In this document: one piece after another, positions 17,845 to 25,964 of the stretch
Layout of the letters: every line of letters starts with the position of its first letter
Position numbering within the stretch: position 1 is the stretch's first letter
Source of the DNA: Candidatus Melainabacteria bacterium
Lineage (GTDB): Bacteria > Cyanobacteriota > Vampirovibrionia > Obscuribacterales > Obscuribacteraceae
Length of the DNA stretch: 50,001 bases
NCBI GenBank assembly: GCA_003151275.1
Contig: PLXC01000122.1
Coordinates: 1-50,001 of the forward strand
Direction: 5' to 3'
Made by a program: the position numbers and the translations under genes
Notes under the pieces: model-generated
Told to the model about the DNA's origin: nothing
Seen by the model: the letters and a program-made list of their open reading frames with translations, nothing else
Database searches by the model: none

Positions 17845-18215
17845 TGATTCGATCCCTTCTGAGACTCAAACTCCTGAGAGGCTGCAGTTTACCCGAGGCA
17901 CCTGGGCACCACCAGTGGTGCATACACTGGCATAGTCTCTTCAAGCCAGTGCATCTGCCTGATGAGCTTCACACATATATTTTACGGTGATTGTTGTGCA
18001 GTGTTAAGTCCAGATTTTCATGACCTCTGGTGTGCCAATTTAGCCTGGTTACTTATATAACCAAGTCAGTAGTCCTTTTCAAGGCAGCCAAGTGGTCCTC
18101 CCGCCCAGATTTCTGTAGGAGTAATCTCAATTGTGAATTCGCTACACAAATTCTGCACATCTCGTGGATATCCTCCACTGGTCTCGGAGTACCGAGTTGT
18201 ATATAGGAGAATAAC
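17845..18215. other. 371-base intergenic region
   Basis: Lies between the divergent AlkD-like gene and the His-rich gene. It contains an inverted repeat CACTGGC (17925-17931) / GCCAGTG (17945-17951) and a nearby small palindrome (caccaccagtggtg). The last bases hold the AGGAG ribosome binding site of the next gene. No convincing -35/-10 pair or gene was found. Confidence 0.45.
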
Positions 18216-18494
18216 GTGAGAAAACATCTAGCTCTGGCGACTGGCATCGCGTACGCACTTACAATTTCGCTGTCCAGTTTCGGTCAAGATGCCTCTGAGC
18301 ATCACATCAAGGCTGCTGAACACCACGAAGCTGCAGCCAAGCATCACCGCGAAGCCGCAAAACATTACAAGAGTGGTAACACAGAAGCTGCTGCTAGTCA
18401 TGCCCATGCGGCTCATGGACATGCGCTACATGCCCAACATCATGCTGATGAGGCTGCAAAAGCTCATGCTGAGGCAACACCTGCACCAAAATGA
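18216..18494 (+). CDS. small secreted His/Ala-rich protein
   Basis: 92 aa with a GTG start, AGGAG upstream, and a Sec signal peptide (about 1-23, ending SSFG). The mature part is a helical His/Ala/Glu repeat (EHHIKAAEHHEAAAKHHREA, then AASHAHAAHGHALHAQHHAD) with about eighteen histidines in 69 residues. Such composition suggests binding of transition metals in the periplasm or outside the cell. It begins a run of four plus-strand genes leading to a P-type ATPase, which supports a metal-buffering role. This is inference from composition and context; uncharacterised homologous-looking proteins are common in environmental bacteria. Confidence 0.82.
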   Translation: MRKHLALATGIAYALTISLSSFGQDASEHHIKAAEHHEAAAKHHREAAKHYKSGNTEAAASHAHAAHGHALHAQHHADEAAKAHAEATPAPK

Positions 18495-18560
18495 TTGAAC
18501 AATTTTTTGGAAACTGGGCACTTATAGATATACCTAGACTAGGAATGAAAGGAGTAAACG

Positions 18561-18821
18561 ATGCTTGAAGACATTTGGGGAGCCGCGACCGGTAAGTGGG
18601 GTTTGTTGGCTGTAGTTCTGCTGGTAACGCCAGCTGCTAGAAAGGGTTTACGCTCAGTAGCCAAAGAAGCCGTAAAGGTAGGGATGACAGTTGGTGAAAG
18701 CGTGAAAGACTTAGTAGCAGAAATCAAAGACGAAGCTACTGATGTTGTTGCCGAAGTAAAAGCTGAACGCAAGAACAGCGATAAGCACGAAAAGCAACAT
18801 GCAGGAAAATCGCACGAATAA
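18561..18821 (+). CDS. small membrane protein with His-rich tail, DUF5132-like, PacL-like P-ATPase partner
   Basis: 86 aa. One membrane segment (about 13-24, WGLLAVVLLVTP), then an amphipathic Ala/Glu/Val/Lys helix (25-70) and a short polar tail with three histidines (His76, His80, His85). AAGGAG precedes the ATG. Architecture (N-terminal helix, Glu/Ala-rich middle, metal-liganding tail) and position before a P1B-type ATPase resemble the mycobacterial PacL proteins (DUF1490) that scaffold and feed CtpC-type zinc pumps; the sequence itself looks like DUF5132. Inferred role: membrane-tethered metallochaperone or stabiliser of the ATPase encoded downstream. Confidence 0.8.
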   Translation: MLEDIWGAATGKWGLLAVVLLVTPAARKGLRSVAKEAVKVGMTVGESVKDLVAEIKDEATDVVAEVKAERKNSDKHEKQHAGKSHE

Positions 18822-18824
18822 GCC

Positions 18825-18879
18825 TGAGCACTATTAACAGAGCAACCAACCCGTCAAAGGGTTGGTTGTTCAGTGCTCA
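18825..18879 (+). terminator. strong nested hairpin between the small gene and the HMA-like gene
   Basis: Inner stem CAACCAACCC (18843-18852) / GGGTTGGTTG (18859-18868), 10 bp, loop gtcaaa. An outer stem TGAGCACT (18825-18832) / AGTGCTCA (18872-18879) encloses it. The T-run is very short (tt), so it may act as partial terminator, attenuator or RNA processing/stability element between cotranscribed genes rather than a full stop. Confidence 0.6.
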
Positions 18880-18907
18880 TAACTTATAATTTGTATCGGA
18901 GCAGATC

Positions 18908-19525
18908 ATGACTCACAAGCTCACAAAAGCCTCAGCCGGTGTGAAACACCATTTGCCTCATCGAACCAGATTGAAGGTTCCAGCCCATCATCGAGATGCA
19001 GAAACCATGAATTCGGTGAAGAGCCAGTTGGAATATATTCCTGGTGTCAAAAGTGTGCAAGTCAATCAAAGAACTGGCAGTATTGTTGTTGATCACGATG
19101 AGCGCGATGATACGCTAGAGTTGATGGGTGAAGCCATCCAAAATATTGCGGAAGATTTGTTTCATGAGCTTCTCATGGTCGAGGAAGTAGAGCTTCCAGG
19201 TTTGAGCATTGTTGCGCATTTCATTCGCAAATCGTTGTCGAAAGCTGATTCGAAAGTTGCTGAGGAGACGAGCAATGTTGTCGACTTAAAAGTGATGGTT
19301 CCACTGTTATTCTTTGGTGCAGGCGTAGTTAAGTCTGTTCAGAGTGGTAGCTGGTGGGGAGAGGTTCCTTCCTGGGTCCTTTTTTACTTTGCATACGACA
19401 GTTACATGAAGTTTCACGGCGTAGGATTTACAGAAACACTTCCGTTGCGCGATGCGTCTACAAATGACGATGTTCAGATCGAGACTAAAACGCCTCGCCG
19501 CATTTCAGGGAAAAATGGACATTGA
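18908..19525 (+). CDS. HMA-like (HMA2-type) domain membrane protein
   Basis: 205 aa. N-terminal residues 12-80 have a ferredoxin-like heavy-metal-associated fold pattern (LPHRTRLKVPAHHRDAETM, YIPGVKSVQVNQRTGSIVVDHD) but no CxxC, so it is a degenerate HMA. A membrane segment follows (about 133-165, VMVPLLFFGAGVVKSV and VPSWVLFYFAYDSY). GGAG lies ten bases before the ATG. Its stop overlaps the TTG start of the ATPase (TTGA), so the two are translationally coupled. Probably a regulatory or assembly partner of the pump. Confidence 0.82.
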   Translation: MTHKLTKASAGVKHHLPHRTRLKVPAHHRDAETMNSVKSQLEYIPGVKSVQVNQRTGSIVVDHDERDDTLELMGEAIQNIAEDLFHELLMVEEVELPGLSIVAHFIRKSLSKADSKVAEETSNVVDLKVMVPLLFFGAGVVKSVQSGSWWGEVPSWVLFYFAYDSYMKFHGVGFTETLPLRDASTNDDVQIETKTPRRISGKNGH

Positions 19526-21828
19526 CACTTCCAATTTCTGAATCAAATACGTTAAAGGTATTGGGGTCAACGATTCCAGATTCAGTTGTGATTTTGGAAT
19601 ATGAACCATCGCCGTTCCAATTCTCAGTCGTTCATTCTGTCAGCGGCAGAATTAGATTGAAGATAGATTCGTTAAAGCGAGATCCTGAAAGAGTTGCCTC
19701 GTGCTTGATGAACCTCTTAAAGGTAAAGGGTGTGTGTGCTGTTTCAACCAACAATTGGAATGGAAGTGCCGTCATTGAATATGACGAAGAGGCAATCAGT
19801 CAGGCAGATCTTCTCAAGCATGTCGCTCTACTAGACGCGGCTCTCGTGACAGAAAGTCAGACAATAACTCAGCCCAGCAAAATAAAAAGCGAAGTCTGGA
19901 AGTTCGTTCACCGCACTGTAGAACTGCTCGACAAAACACTTCCTAGCATCGTTCAAATTGCATTAGGTGGAGCAGCCTTTGCAGCTGCCATTTTCAAGTT
20001 TCCCGTCGTAGTCACCAGATTTCTGATAGCAGCCTCAGTGGCACCGGTCGCATCGCGTGCACTGCATACAATGATCGAAGAAAAGAAATTTGGAGTTGAC
20101 GCTTTGGATGCTGTCGCTGCCACAGTTATGGTCTTAAACGGCAAGTATGTCGAAGCGGCTTTTATGACGGCGCTAATCAGTATCGGTGAATTTATCCGCG
20201 AACAGACGGCACGCAAATGTCAAAAGTTGGTGGCTGATCTGCTTGGATTGTCTGGAAGATTTGCCTGGTTGGTCAAAGGTAAAAAGCGGATATGCGTTCC
20301 GGCAGACGAAGTTAAAGTCGGCGATATTGTCGTCGTATATCCAGGTGATTTGATTCCTGTTGATGGTGTCGTTCTCAGTGGGGAAGCGTGTATCGATCAA
20401 TCTAAAATGACTGGCGAAGCCATTCCTGTTGAAGTCGAAAAAGGTGCGAAAGTCTTGGCGGCGACCGTTTTGGTGGAAGGAAAAATCCATTTGCGTTGCG
20501 AGGCTACCGGTGTTGATACCAAAGCCGGTATGGTTTTGCAAACAGTAGCGAGCGCGCCGTTGCATGAGACACGGATTCAAAACTATGCCTCTGTCATGGC
20601 CGACAAACTTGTGGTTCCTATTTTTCTTGGGGCGGGAATTTGCTATGCGCTGACCAACAATGTTATTCGGCTGATGAGCATGTTGATTTTCGATTTCAGC
20701 ACCGGCATCCGCATCGCTGCTCCTACGGCAGTGTTAGCATCCATGCACCGAGCAGGTCGTCGCGGCATTCTAATTAAGAGTGGAGGAGCGCTAGAGCGCC
20801 TCGCCACGGTGAACGCAATTGTTTTTGACAAGACAGGCACACTTACTAGTGGCGATCCTAAAGTAACAAACGTGATCACTCTGTGCGGCAGAGATGAATC
20901 CGAAATTCTTGCATTGGCTGCAGCTGTGGAACAACGATTACATCATCCAGCTTCCCGAGCGATTGTGAAATATGCGGTGCACAGAAATATTGAAATTCCA
21001 CATCGTGAAAACTCGACGCACTTGCGCGGTATGGGTATAAAAGCTCAAGTAAATAACTTGAGTGTCATAGTTGGCAGCAAGCGCTTAATGGACTCGGAGA
21101 AAATTTCCACCGTCCTTGCCCATCCTACCGAGATGATTGTCACCAAGGCCGGTGAGTCGATCGTGTATATTTCCATTAATGAAAAGTTGGCAGGAATTAT
21201 CACCTATAGCGATCCGATTCGCTCAGAAGCCGCAGGAGCACTTAAGAAGCTTCGCAGGATGGGCATTCGCAAGCTAGTTATGGCTACCGGTGACAGTGAA
21301 GCAACTGCCAATCGCGTCGCGGGAGCTTGCGGGATTACTGAAGTCCTTGCCAGATCTTTCCCCGAGCACAAAGCTGAATTAGTGCAGCGGTTAAAACAAG
21401 AAGGCTTTGTCGTCGCCGTAATCGGTGATGGTATCAACGATTCTCCAGCCTTTGCACACGCCGACGTGGCGGTATCACTTCATGGTGGCACCGAGGCGGC
21501 CAGACAAACTGCCGACATTGTCCTAACTGACGATGACTTACATCGATTACCTGAAGCGATTGAGATCGCGCGCGGAGCGATGAGTTTGATTAGACAGAAT
21601 TTGACACTGGCTGTGATACCAAATAGTGCCGGTCTCGGATTGGCTGCATTTGGCATGGTCGGTCCAGCAGGAGCCACTTTACTGAACAACGGTTCAGCTA
21701 TCGCAGCGGCATTAAACAGCCTGCGTCCTTTGTTTCTGAATGATTGGTCCGCTGATGCGACTCTTGAGAATGGATCAACCGTGCCCCGAATTGCTAAGCG
21801 GGCATCTTCACCGTCGGATCACAGATAG
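19522..21828 (+). CDS. heavy-metal (P1B-type) translocating P-type ATPase lacking the CPC motif
   Basis: 768 aa. A degenerate HMA-like N-terminus (about 33-100, no CxxC) is followed by the ATPase core: actuator TGEA (297-300), phosphorylated Asp436 in DKTGTLT, the P1B hallmark HHPASRAIV, GDGINDSPAFAHADVAV, and two C-terminal membrane helices. The transmembrane metal-site motif, usually CPC/SPC/TPC, aligns with Phe392-Ser393-Thr394 in DFSTGIRIAAP: no cysteine is present. The His-Pro locus still places it in P1B. TTG start, overlapping the preceding gene. Metal specificity is therefore open; the His-rich neighbours suggest zinc, manganese, cobalt or another divalent cation. Confidence 0.9.
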   Translation: MTLPISESNTLKVLGSTIPDSVVILEYEPSPFQFSVVHSVSGRIRLKIDSLKRDPERVASCLMNLLKVKGVCAVSTNNWNGSAVIEYDEEAISQADLLKHVALLDAALVTESQTITQPSKIKSEVWKFVHRTVELLDKTLPSIVQIALGGAAFAAAIFKFPVVVTRFLIAASVAPVASRALHTMIEEKKFGVDALDAVAATVMVLNGKYVEAAFMTALISIGEFIREQTARKCQKLVADLLGLSGRFAWLVKGKKRICVPADEVKVGDIVVVYPGDLIPVDGVVLSGEACIDQSKMTGEAIPVEVEKGAKVLAATVLVEGKIHLRCEATGVDTKAGMVLQTVASAPLHETRIQNYASVMADKLVVPIFLGAGICYALTNNVIRLMSMLIFDFSTGIRIAAPTAVLASMHRAGRRGILIKSGGALERLATVNAIVFDKTGTLTSGDPKVTNVITLCGRDESEILALAAAVEQRLHHPASRAIVKYAVHRNIEIPHRENSTHLRGMGIKAQVNNLSVIVGSKRLMDSEKISTVLAHPTEMIVTKAGESIVYISINEKLAGIITYSDPIRSEAAGALKKLRRMGIRKLVMATGDSEATANRVAGACGITEVLARSFPEHKAELVQRLKQEGFVVAVIGDGINDSPAFAHADVAVSLHGGTEAARQTADIVLTDDDLHRLPEAIEIARGAMSLIRQNLTLAVIPNSAGLGLAAFGMVGPAGATLLNNGSAIAAALNSLRPLFLNDWSADATLENGSTVPRIAKRASSPSDHR

Positions 21829-21856
21829 CATTAGTAAATATCTCTGTCCGCAGTAG

Positions 21857-22270
21857 TCAATTTGAATTGGTCAATTCATCAGTCAACCTATCTAGCAGCC
21901 AAGCTCGCGCAAGCGTTGCTGGTGTGAGATGCCTCAGCTTCGCGATCTTTTTTAGTTGAACAAATTGGTCTGGCTCAAGACTGATGTTTACCTGCTCTCT
22001 TGTCTTTTGAACAGTGGCACTGCGCGCAAGTTCATCGACAAACTTATCGTCTTTCACTGGCTTCAGGTATCCCGCTTTTTCTCGTTCGACGAAGGTGTAT
22101 TTGTCCAGGTAGCCTGACTGTTCTTCCCAGCTTGCATCCTGGCTAGGTGGCGAAGGAATGCGCTTGCCTTTTTTTGTCGATTCGTTCTTTCGGTTACTTT
22201 TTTTCGGTCTAGTCGATTTAGACTTTTTGCTTTTTGGGGCTGATGCCGTACTCAATTTCAAGGCTTTCAT
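21857..22270 (-). CDS. BrnA/CopG-like antitoxin (ribbon-helix-helix)
   Basis: 137 aa. The first 45 residues are Lys/Ser-rich and probably disordered. A middle segment (SWEEQSGYLDKY, DDKFVDELARS) leads to a C-terminal ribbon-helix-helix: beta strand REQVNISLEPDQF, helix VQLKKIAKLRH, turn LTPATLARAWLLDRL. This fold binds operators as a dimer and neutralises the toxin. Its ATG overlaps the toxin stop by one base (TAATG), toxin first, which is the BrnT-BrnA order. The polybasic N-terminus is unusual for BrnA and might contact DNA. Confidence 0.75.
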   Translation of the reverse strand: MKALKLSTASAPKSKKSKSTRPKKSNRKNESTKKGKRIPSPPSQDASWEEQSGYLDKYTFVEREKAGYLKPVKDDKFVDELARSATVQKTREQVNISLEPDQFVQLKKIAKLRHLTPATLARAWLLDRLTDELTNSN

Positions 22271-22527
22271 TATTTTCCTCGTCTGCGGTAACGACGTTTC
22301 TCGCTTAGTTCGGCTGGTCTACCATGGAAAACGTTGATTATCTTTTTGGATTGCTCTCGCCTGAAGGCAATATGCAGGATTGCACCAGATTGTGTTGATG
22401 CTAGAAGCTCATAAGAGCCTGAATCAGAGCGGCGAATAATTCCACTAGGATCGGCTAAGCATTCGTAGAATGATTCCTTAACCAACTGATGGGCGAACGC
22501 CGATGGTAGGAATTTGATCTCCCACAT
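22270..22527 (-). CDS. BrnT-like ribonuclease toxin
   Basis: 85 aa, a typical small RelE-fold toxin size. The C-terminal half carries the BrnT/DUF4258-type signature: LHIAFRRE, then KIINVFHGRPAELSEKRRYRRR, where the strand-Arg-Pro-helix with basic end forms the RNA-binding surface. The N-terminal string FYECLADPSGII matches the region that precedes it in this family. AGGTAGG lies just upstream of the ATG. It is the first gene of a two-gene unit under an array of GCTAGC sites. RNase activity is expected from the family, not demonstrated. Confidence 0.72.
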   Translation of the reverse strand: MWEIKFLPSAFAHQLVKESFYECLADPSGIIRRSDSGSYELLASTQSGAILHIAFRREQSKKIINVFHGRPAELSEKRRYRRRGK

Positions 22528-22550
22528 ATATCCTACCTTTAATTGATCCT

Positions 22551-22583
22551 GCTAGCAATGCTAGCTTTGCTAGCACGGCTAAT
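22551..22583 (-). promoter_or_regulatory. operator array of GCTAGC sites at 9-bp period
   Basis: Perfect palindromes GCTAGC at 22551-22556, 22560-22565 and 22569-22574, plus a degenerate fourth GCTAAT at 22578-22583, each exactly nine bases apart and 24 to 56 bases before the toxin ATG. Regular short palindromes are the classic arrangement for cooperative ribbon-helix-helix repressors, so this is the probable autoregulation site of the antitoxin. Confidence 0.65.
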
Positions 22584-22691
22584 ACTTACTTGGTTTGACT
22601 CTAAGTGGGCTCTAATTGCTATTTGTTTAGACGCAGTTCTTATTCAAAAGTTCAAGTCAATCATAAGAGCCTGTCTGACTTATTCAACGAC

Positions 22692-22729
22692 AAAAGAGCC
22701 ATCTAGCTAGTTGCTAGATGACTCTTTTT
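22692..22729. terminator. bidirectional intrinsic terminator
   Basis: AAAAGAG-cc-ATCTAGC (22692-22707) pairs with GCTAGAT-ga-CTCTTTT (22713-22728) around loop tagtt, flanked by a T-run on the plus strand (CTCTTTTTA) and TTTTG on the minus strand. It ends the small minus-strand gene at 22790 and insulates the toxin-antitoxin operon. Confidence 0.8.
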
Positions 22730-22789
22730 AGGGCAATTCGACCATTGTGGACCTGAAGTCAGTCTCGACCGTCAGGTCAGTCGACGGAT

Positions 22790-23047
22790 CTATCTGCCGT
22801 TTAGTTTAGCTTGATCTTTGGCAGCCTTATTCGCAGCTTTTTCAGCCTTCTTTGCTGCTCTACCAGCTCTGGCAGGATGTCCCTTACTTACTTCCTTATT
22901 CGCCTTAGCAGTGTCTGCGGCTGCTTTGGCTTGTTGCTTGGCTTCGTCTGCAGCCCTGTCTTTTGCACTGGCTGGATAAGTGTTCATTGCGGAAACGCCT
23001 ATCAAACTTACCAGCGAGCACAGGATCACGATCTTGTTCAATTTCAT
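22790..23047 (-). CDS. small secreted Lys/Ala-rich protein
   Basis: 85 aa. I chose ATG at 23045-23047 (MKLNKIVILCSL) because GGAG lies about eight bases upstream and a clean signal peptide (ending YPASA) follows; an open frame continues upstream but lacks these. The mature part is a short highly charged helix (KDRAADEAKQQAKAAADTAK, later RAAKKAEKAANKAAKDQAKL). Such small basic Ala/Lys helices are common as exported proteins of unknown function. Confidence 0.65.
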   Translation of the reverse strand: MKLNKIVILCSLVSLIGVSAMNTYPASAKDRAADEAKQQAKAAADTAKANKEVSKGHPARAGRAAKKAEKAANKAAKDQAKLNGR

Positions 23048-23371
23048 TTGCATACTCCATACGTTCTGTTCGGCACTGTGGTGAAAATAAACAATCACCA
23101 ACGATCGCACTGGAGAATTTTAGCTGATTAAAGCAACTTTGTGCGTTTCATGAGGGGTTCCTTGTATTCTAGATTAGGTCGCGGTCCGCATCGATATGAT
23201 TTGCCGCCTTAACTTTGGTCGATTGCTGACAAGTGGAACAGGGGAATAGGACTTATTGCACCGTTTGCAATTTTGCCACTTGCTTGTCTCGGTTTAAATG
23301 GCTCGCTCGTCTAGATTCAAAGTAGCGAATCGGAATATCAAGCGAATCGGGATAACAGAGGAAAATTAAAG
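23048..23371. other. 324-base divergent intergenic region
   Basis: Lies between the small secreted gene and the antiporter. AGAGGA at 23357-23362 is the ribosome binding site of the antiporter. No convincing promoter pair, hairpin or small gene was recognised in the rest. Confidence 0.4.
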
Positions 23372-25933
23372 ATCCGATACAAGAACATACTGCTTGCTCT
23401 ATTACTGGCCTTGTTTATGTGTGCACCGCTCGGTGCGAGCGCTTGGCAGACCGTCGAGTACTGCGATGTATACGTTGGCCCAGAGAAGGTGTTTACGGTT
23501 ACAAACACGCCGGTAATGTCTGCCGTTGATCGCGCACAAAACATTAGCAGTCACATTCAAGCTATTCTAGCCAATCCTCGACTAGATCCGTCGCAATTAA
23601 GTATCCGCAGAAGCGTCGACGGCGTGCCCGTGATCATGTTGGGAAATATCGCCATATGTGCTGTCACTACGGAAGACAGCGCCGTCTTTGGCAAGTCATC
23701 GCAGGCGGTGGCTGAAGACTGGATGCAGTCATTAAAAACTAAGTTGTTGGAGGAGAAACAAAAGGCTTCTCCTTCTGCCACACATTCGGCACACGATAGC
23801 AAAACATTGAACGAGCATGCGGTTCTTCTACTATTCCTCGAAATCGGTGTTTTGCTTTTAGCGTCGCTAGTTTTTGGCGAGCTTATGGTGCGGCTTGGAC
23901 AGCCGGCAATCATCGGACAAATTCTTGCGGGACTCGTGCTGGGACAGACATTTTTCGGCAATTTCTTTCCTGATCTTTCGGTTCAATTATTTCCGCAAGA
24001 CAGTTCGCAATCAAAATTGATCGAAGCGGTTTCTTGGATCGGTGTCTCCTTTCTTTTGATGCTGACTGGTATGGAGACCGACACCTCCATGCTTAAACGG
24101 CTCGGTAAGCCGGCATTGTATCTGGGGTTTATTGGACTGCTCGTGCCGCTGATCGTTGGAGCCGTACTTTCTATGTTGCTGCCCGATAGTCTTCGCGGAG
24201 ATCCAGCAGGGAAGCTGGCCTTCGCTGTATTTGTCGGGACTGTATTCGCGGTCTCTTCGGTGCCGGTAGTGGCTAAAATCCTCATGGACATGAAGTTGCT
24301 CAAGCGCGATGTCGGTCAACTCGTGCTCGCAGCTTCCCTATCGCACGACTTACTTTGTTGCCTCTTGCTGGCTGTCATCGCTGTTCTTTCTGACTCAGGA
24401 GGATCGAGTGGAAGCAATCCTCTTTTTACCGCACTATTCGGAACCCTAGCATTCGTGGCATTCGTTTATTTCGGCAGACCATTATTCTTCAACCTGCTTC
24501 GTTGGGTGAATGACAAAGTCTCTACTAGTGATGGTTTAATCACCGCAATGATCGTCATGCTTCTCTTGGGTGCCGCTACAACACAAGCTCTAGGCATACA
24601 CATCGTGCTTGGTGCCTTCGCCGTTGGTGTAATTTTGTCGCAGGCGCCGGTAATAAATCACAAAGTGGTGCGCCCCCTCGAGATCGTTACCATGGGTTTT
24701 TTCGCTCCCATTTTTTTTGCGGCCTCAGGCTTGAATGTTAACCTTGGCGCGTTGCTTCAACCACAACTTGCTGGCATCACGCTGTTCCTGTGCGCCGCGT
24801 CAATGGCTAGCAAATTGTTGGGCTGCTACATAGCTGGCAGGTTAACTAAAATCGGTCCGTGGGAGTCTTTTGCGGTAGGCGTTGGCGCCAATGCCAAAGG
24901 ATCGATGGGTTTAATTCTTGCCGTGCTGGGTTACTCATTGCATATCATCACAGTTGATATGTTGGCGATCGTGATTTTTGTTTCTCTGTTTTCGACTGCG
25001 GTAGCTCCGCCTTTGATGAGCTGGTCACTGTCAAAAGTGCAAGTGACTGACGAAGAGAAGACAAGGTTGGCGAATGAAGAACGGCGGTCGCGCACCGTCC
25101 TTAGTAGCATAAGGCGCGTCCTTTGGCCTACGTCCGGCAAAGTTCGCAATCGTTTCATCGGTAAATTGTTGGATAGTATTGGTAAGCGCCAGGTAATTGA
25201 AACGGTCGTTCTATGGGTGAAAACAAGCGCCTCATTGGAGAATACGGATAGACCATTTAAGAGCATCGCCCAAGCTATCAACACCAAACATGTGGGTCTG
25301 GTCAAACGAACTGTTAAATCAAACAACCCAATCGATGCGATTTCTGAGGAAGCCAATCTCGGATATGACTTACTGGTTATGGCTACCGACAGACCTCCTG
25401 CCGGTGCCGAACACGTGTTTGGAGAGCTAGTCGATCAAGTGATCCTGAACACAAACACACGTGTACTCATAGTTTACGAACCTGATCAGACGAACGATCG
25501 CGAAATTAAAACAGTTGTTGTTCCCGTGAGCGGCTCTGAACTTTCAATAAGCGCCGGTGAGTTCGGCATTTCACTTGCACATTCATTGGGCGCAAAAGTC
25601 ACTCTACTGAACATTGCCGAATCAGAACTCGAAGATCTTTACAGCGAAGAAACTAAAAGCGGCGAGAAAATTCAACGGAACATCACTGAAGAGATTGAGG
25701 GTTCGTTGAAGGATTTGTCGAAAGCTCTCGATGTGGAATTTACTGCTATCCTCCTGCACGTCGCCACGCACCCAGCGCAAGCCATTATTCTGGCTGCGCA
25801 GCAACAGAATGCCGATCTGATTGTGCTTGGTGCTGAACCGAAAATGGGCAAAGGACTTTTCTTGGGTCACACGATCAACTTTGTCTTACGCAACGCACCT
25901 TGCGCGGTGGCAATCCTGAAGTTGAAGGCATAG
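23372..25933 (+). CDS. fusion protein: periplasmic domain, CPA2 cation/proton antiporter, tandem universal stress domains
   Basis: Three parts. (1) A signal peptide (KIRYKNILLALLLALFMCAP, ending LGASA) and a periplasmic domain of about 100 residues (DRAQNISSHIQAILANPRLD, VPVIMLGNIAICAVT), of a kind seen on cyanobacterial mechanosensitive-channel-like proteins. (2) A CPA2/Kef-type antiporter with about twelve helices (VLLLFLEIGVLLLASLVFGE to FSTAVAPPLMSW). (3) Two USP domains; the second keeps the nucleotide motif (VLGAEPKMGKGLFLG). The first standard start is TTG 23411, but it would cut the signal peptide in half. AGAGGA (23357-23362) sits nine bases before ATC 23372, so ATC initiation is proposed; ATA or CTG are alternatives. 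Function: K+ or Na+/H+ exchange, with nucleotide sensing by the USP part. Confidence 0.85.
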   Translation: MRYKNILLALLLALFMCAPLGASAWQTVEYCDVYVGPEKVFTVTNTPVMSAVDRAQNISSHIQAILANPRLDPSQLSIRRSVDGVPVIMLGNIAICAVTTEDSAVFGKSSQAVAEDWMQSLKTKLLEEKQKASPSATHSAHDSKTLNEHAVLLLFLEIGVLLLASLVFGELMVRLGQPAIIGQILAGLVLGQTFFGNFFPDLSVQLFPQDSSQSKLIEAVSWIGVSFLLMLTGMETDTSMLKRLGKPALYLGFIGLLVPLIVGAVLSMLLPDSLRGDPAGKLAFAVFVGTVFAVSSVPVVAKILMDMKLLKRDVGQLVLAASLSHDLLCCLLLAVIAVLSDSGGSSGSNPLFTALFGTLAFVAFVYFGRPLFFNLLRWVNDKVSTSDGLITAMIVMLLLGAATTQALGIHIVLGAFAVGVILSQAPVINHKVVRPLEIVTMGFFAPIFFAASGLNVNLGALLQPQLAGITLFLCAASMASKLLGCYIAGRLTKIGPWESFAVGVGANAKGSMGLILAVLGYSLHIITVDMLAIVIFVSLFSTAVAPPLMSWSLSKVQVTDEEKTRLANEERRSRTVLSSIRRVLWPTSGKVRNRFIGKLLDSIGKRQVIETVVLWVKTSASLENTDRPFKSIAQAINTKHVGLVKRTVKSNNPIDAISEEANLGYDLLVMATDRPPAGAEHVFGELVDQVILNTNTRVLIVYEPDQTNDREIKTVVVPVSGSELSISAGEFGISLAHSLGAKVTLLNIAESELEDLYSEETKSGEKIQRNITEEIEGSLKDLSKALDVEFTAILLHVATHPAQAIILAAQQQNADLIVLGAEPKMGKGLFLGHTINFVLRNAPCAVAILKLKA

Positions 25934-25964
25934 TTGTCGGATAATGGGAAATGCCAGCTGAAGT

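Noticed and set aside
22551..22583. Short CRISPR-like or IS-end repeat
   Set aside because: Units of six bases with nine-base period and no unique spacers fit operator sites better.
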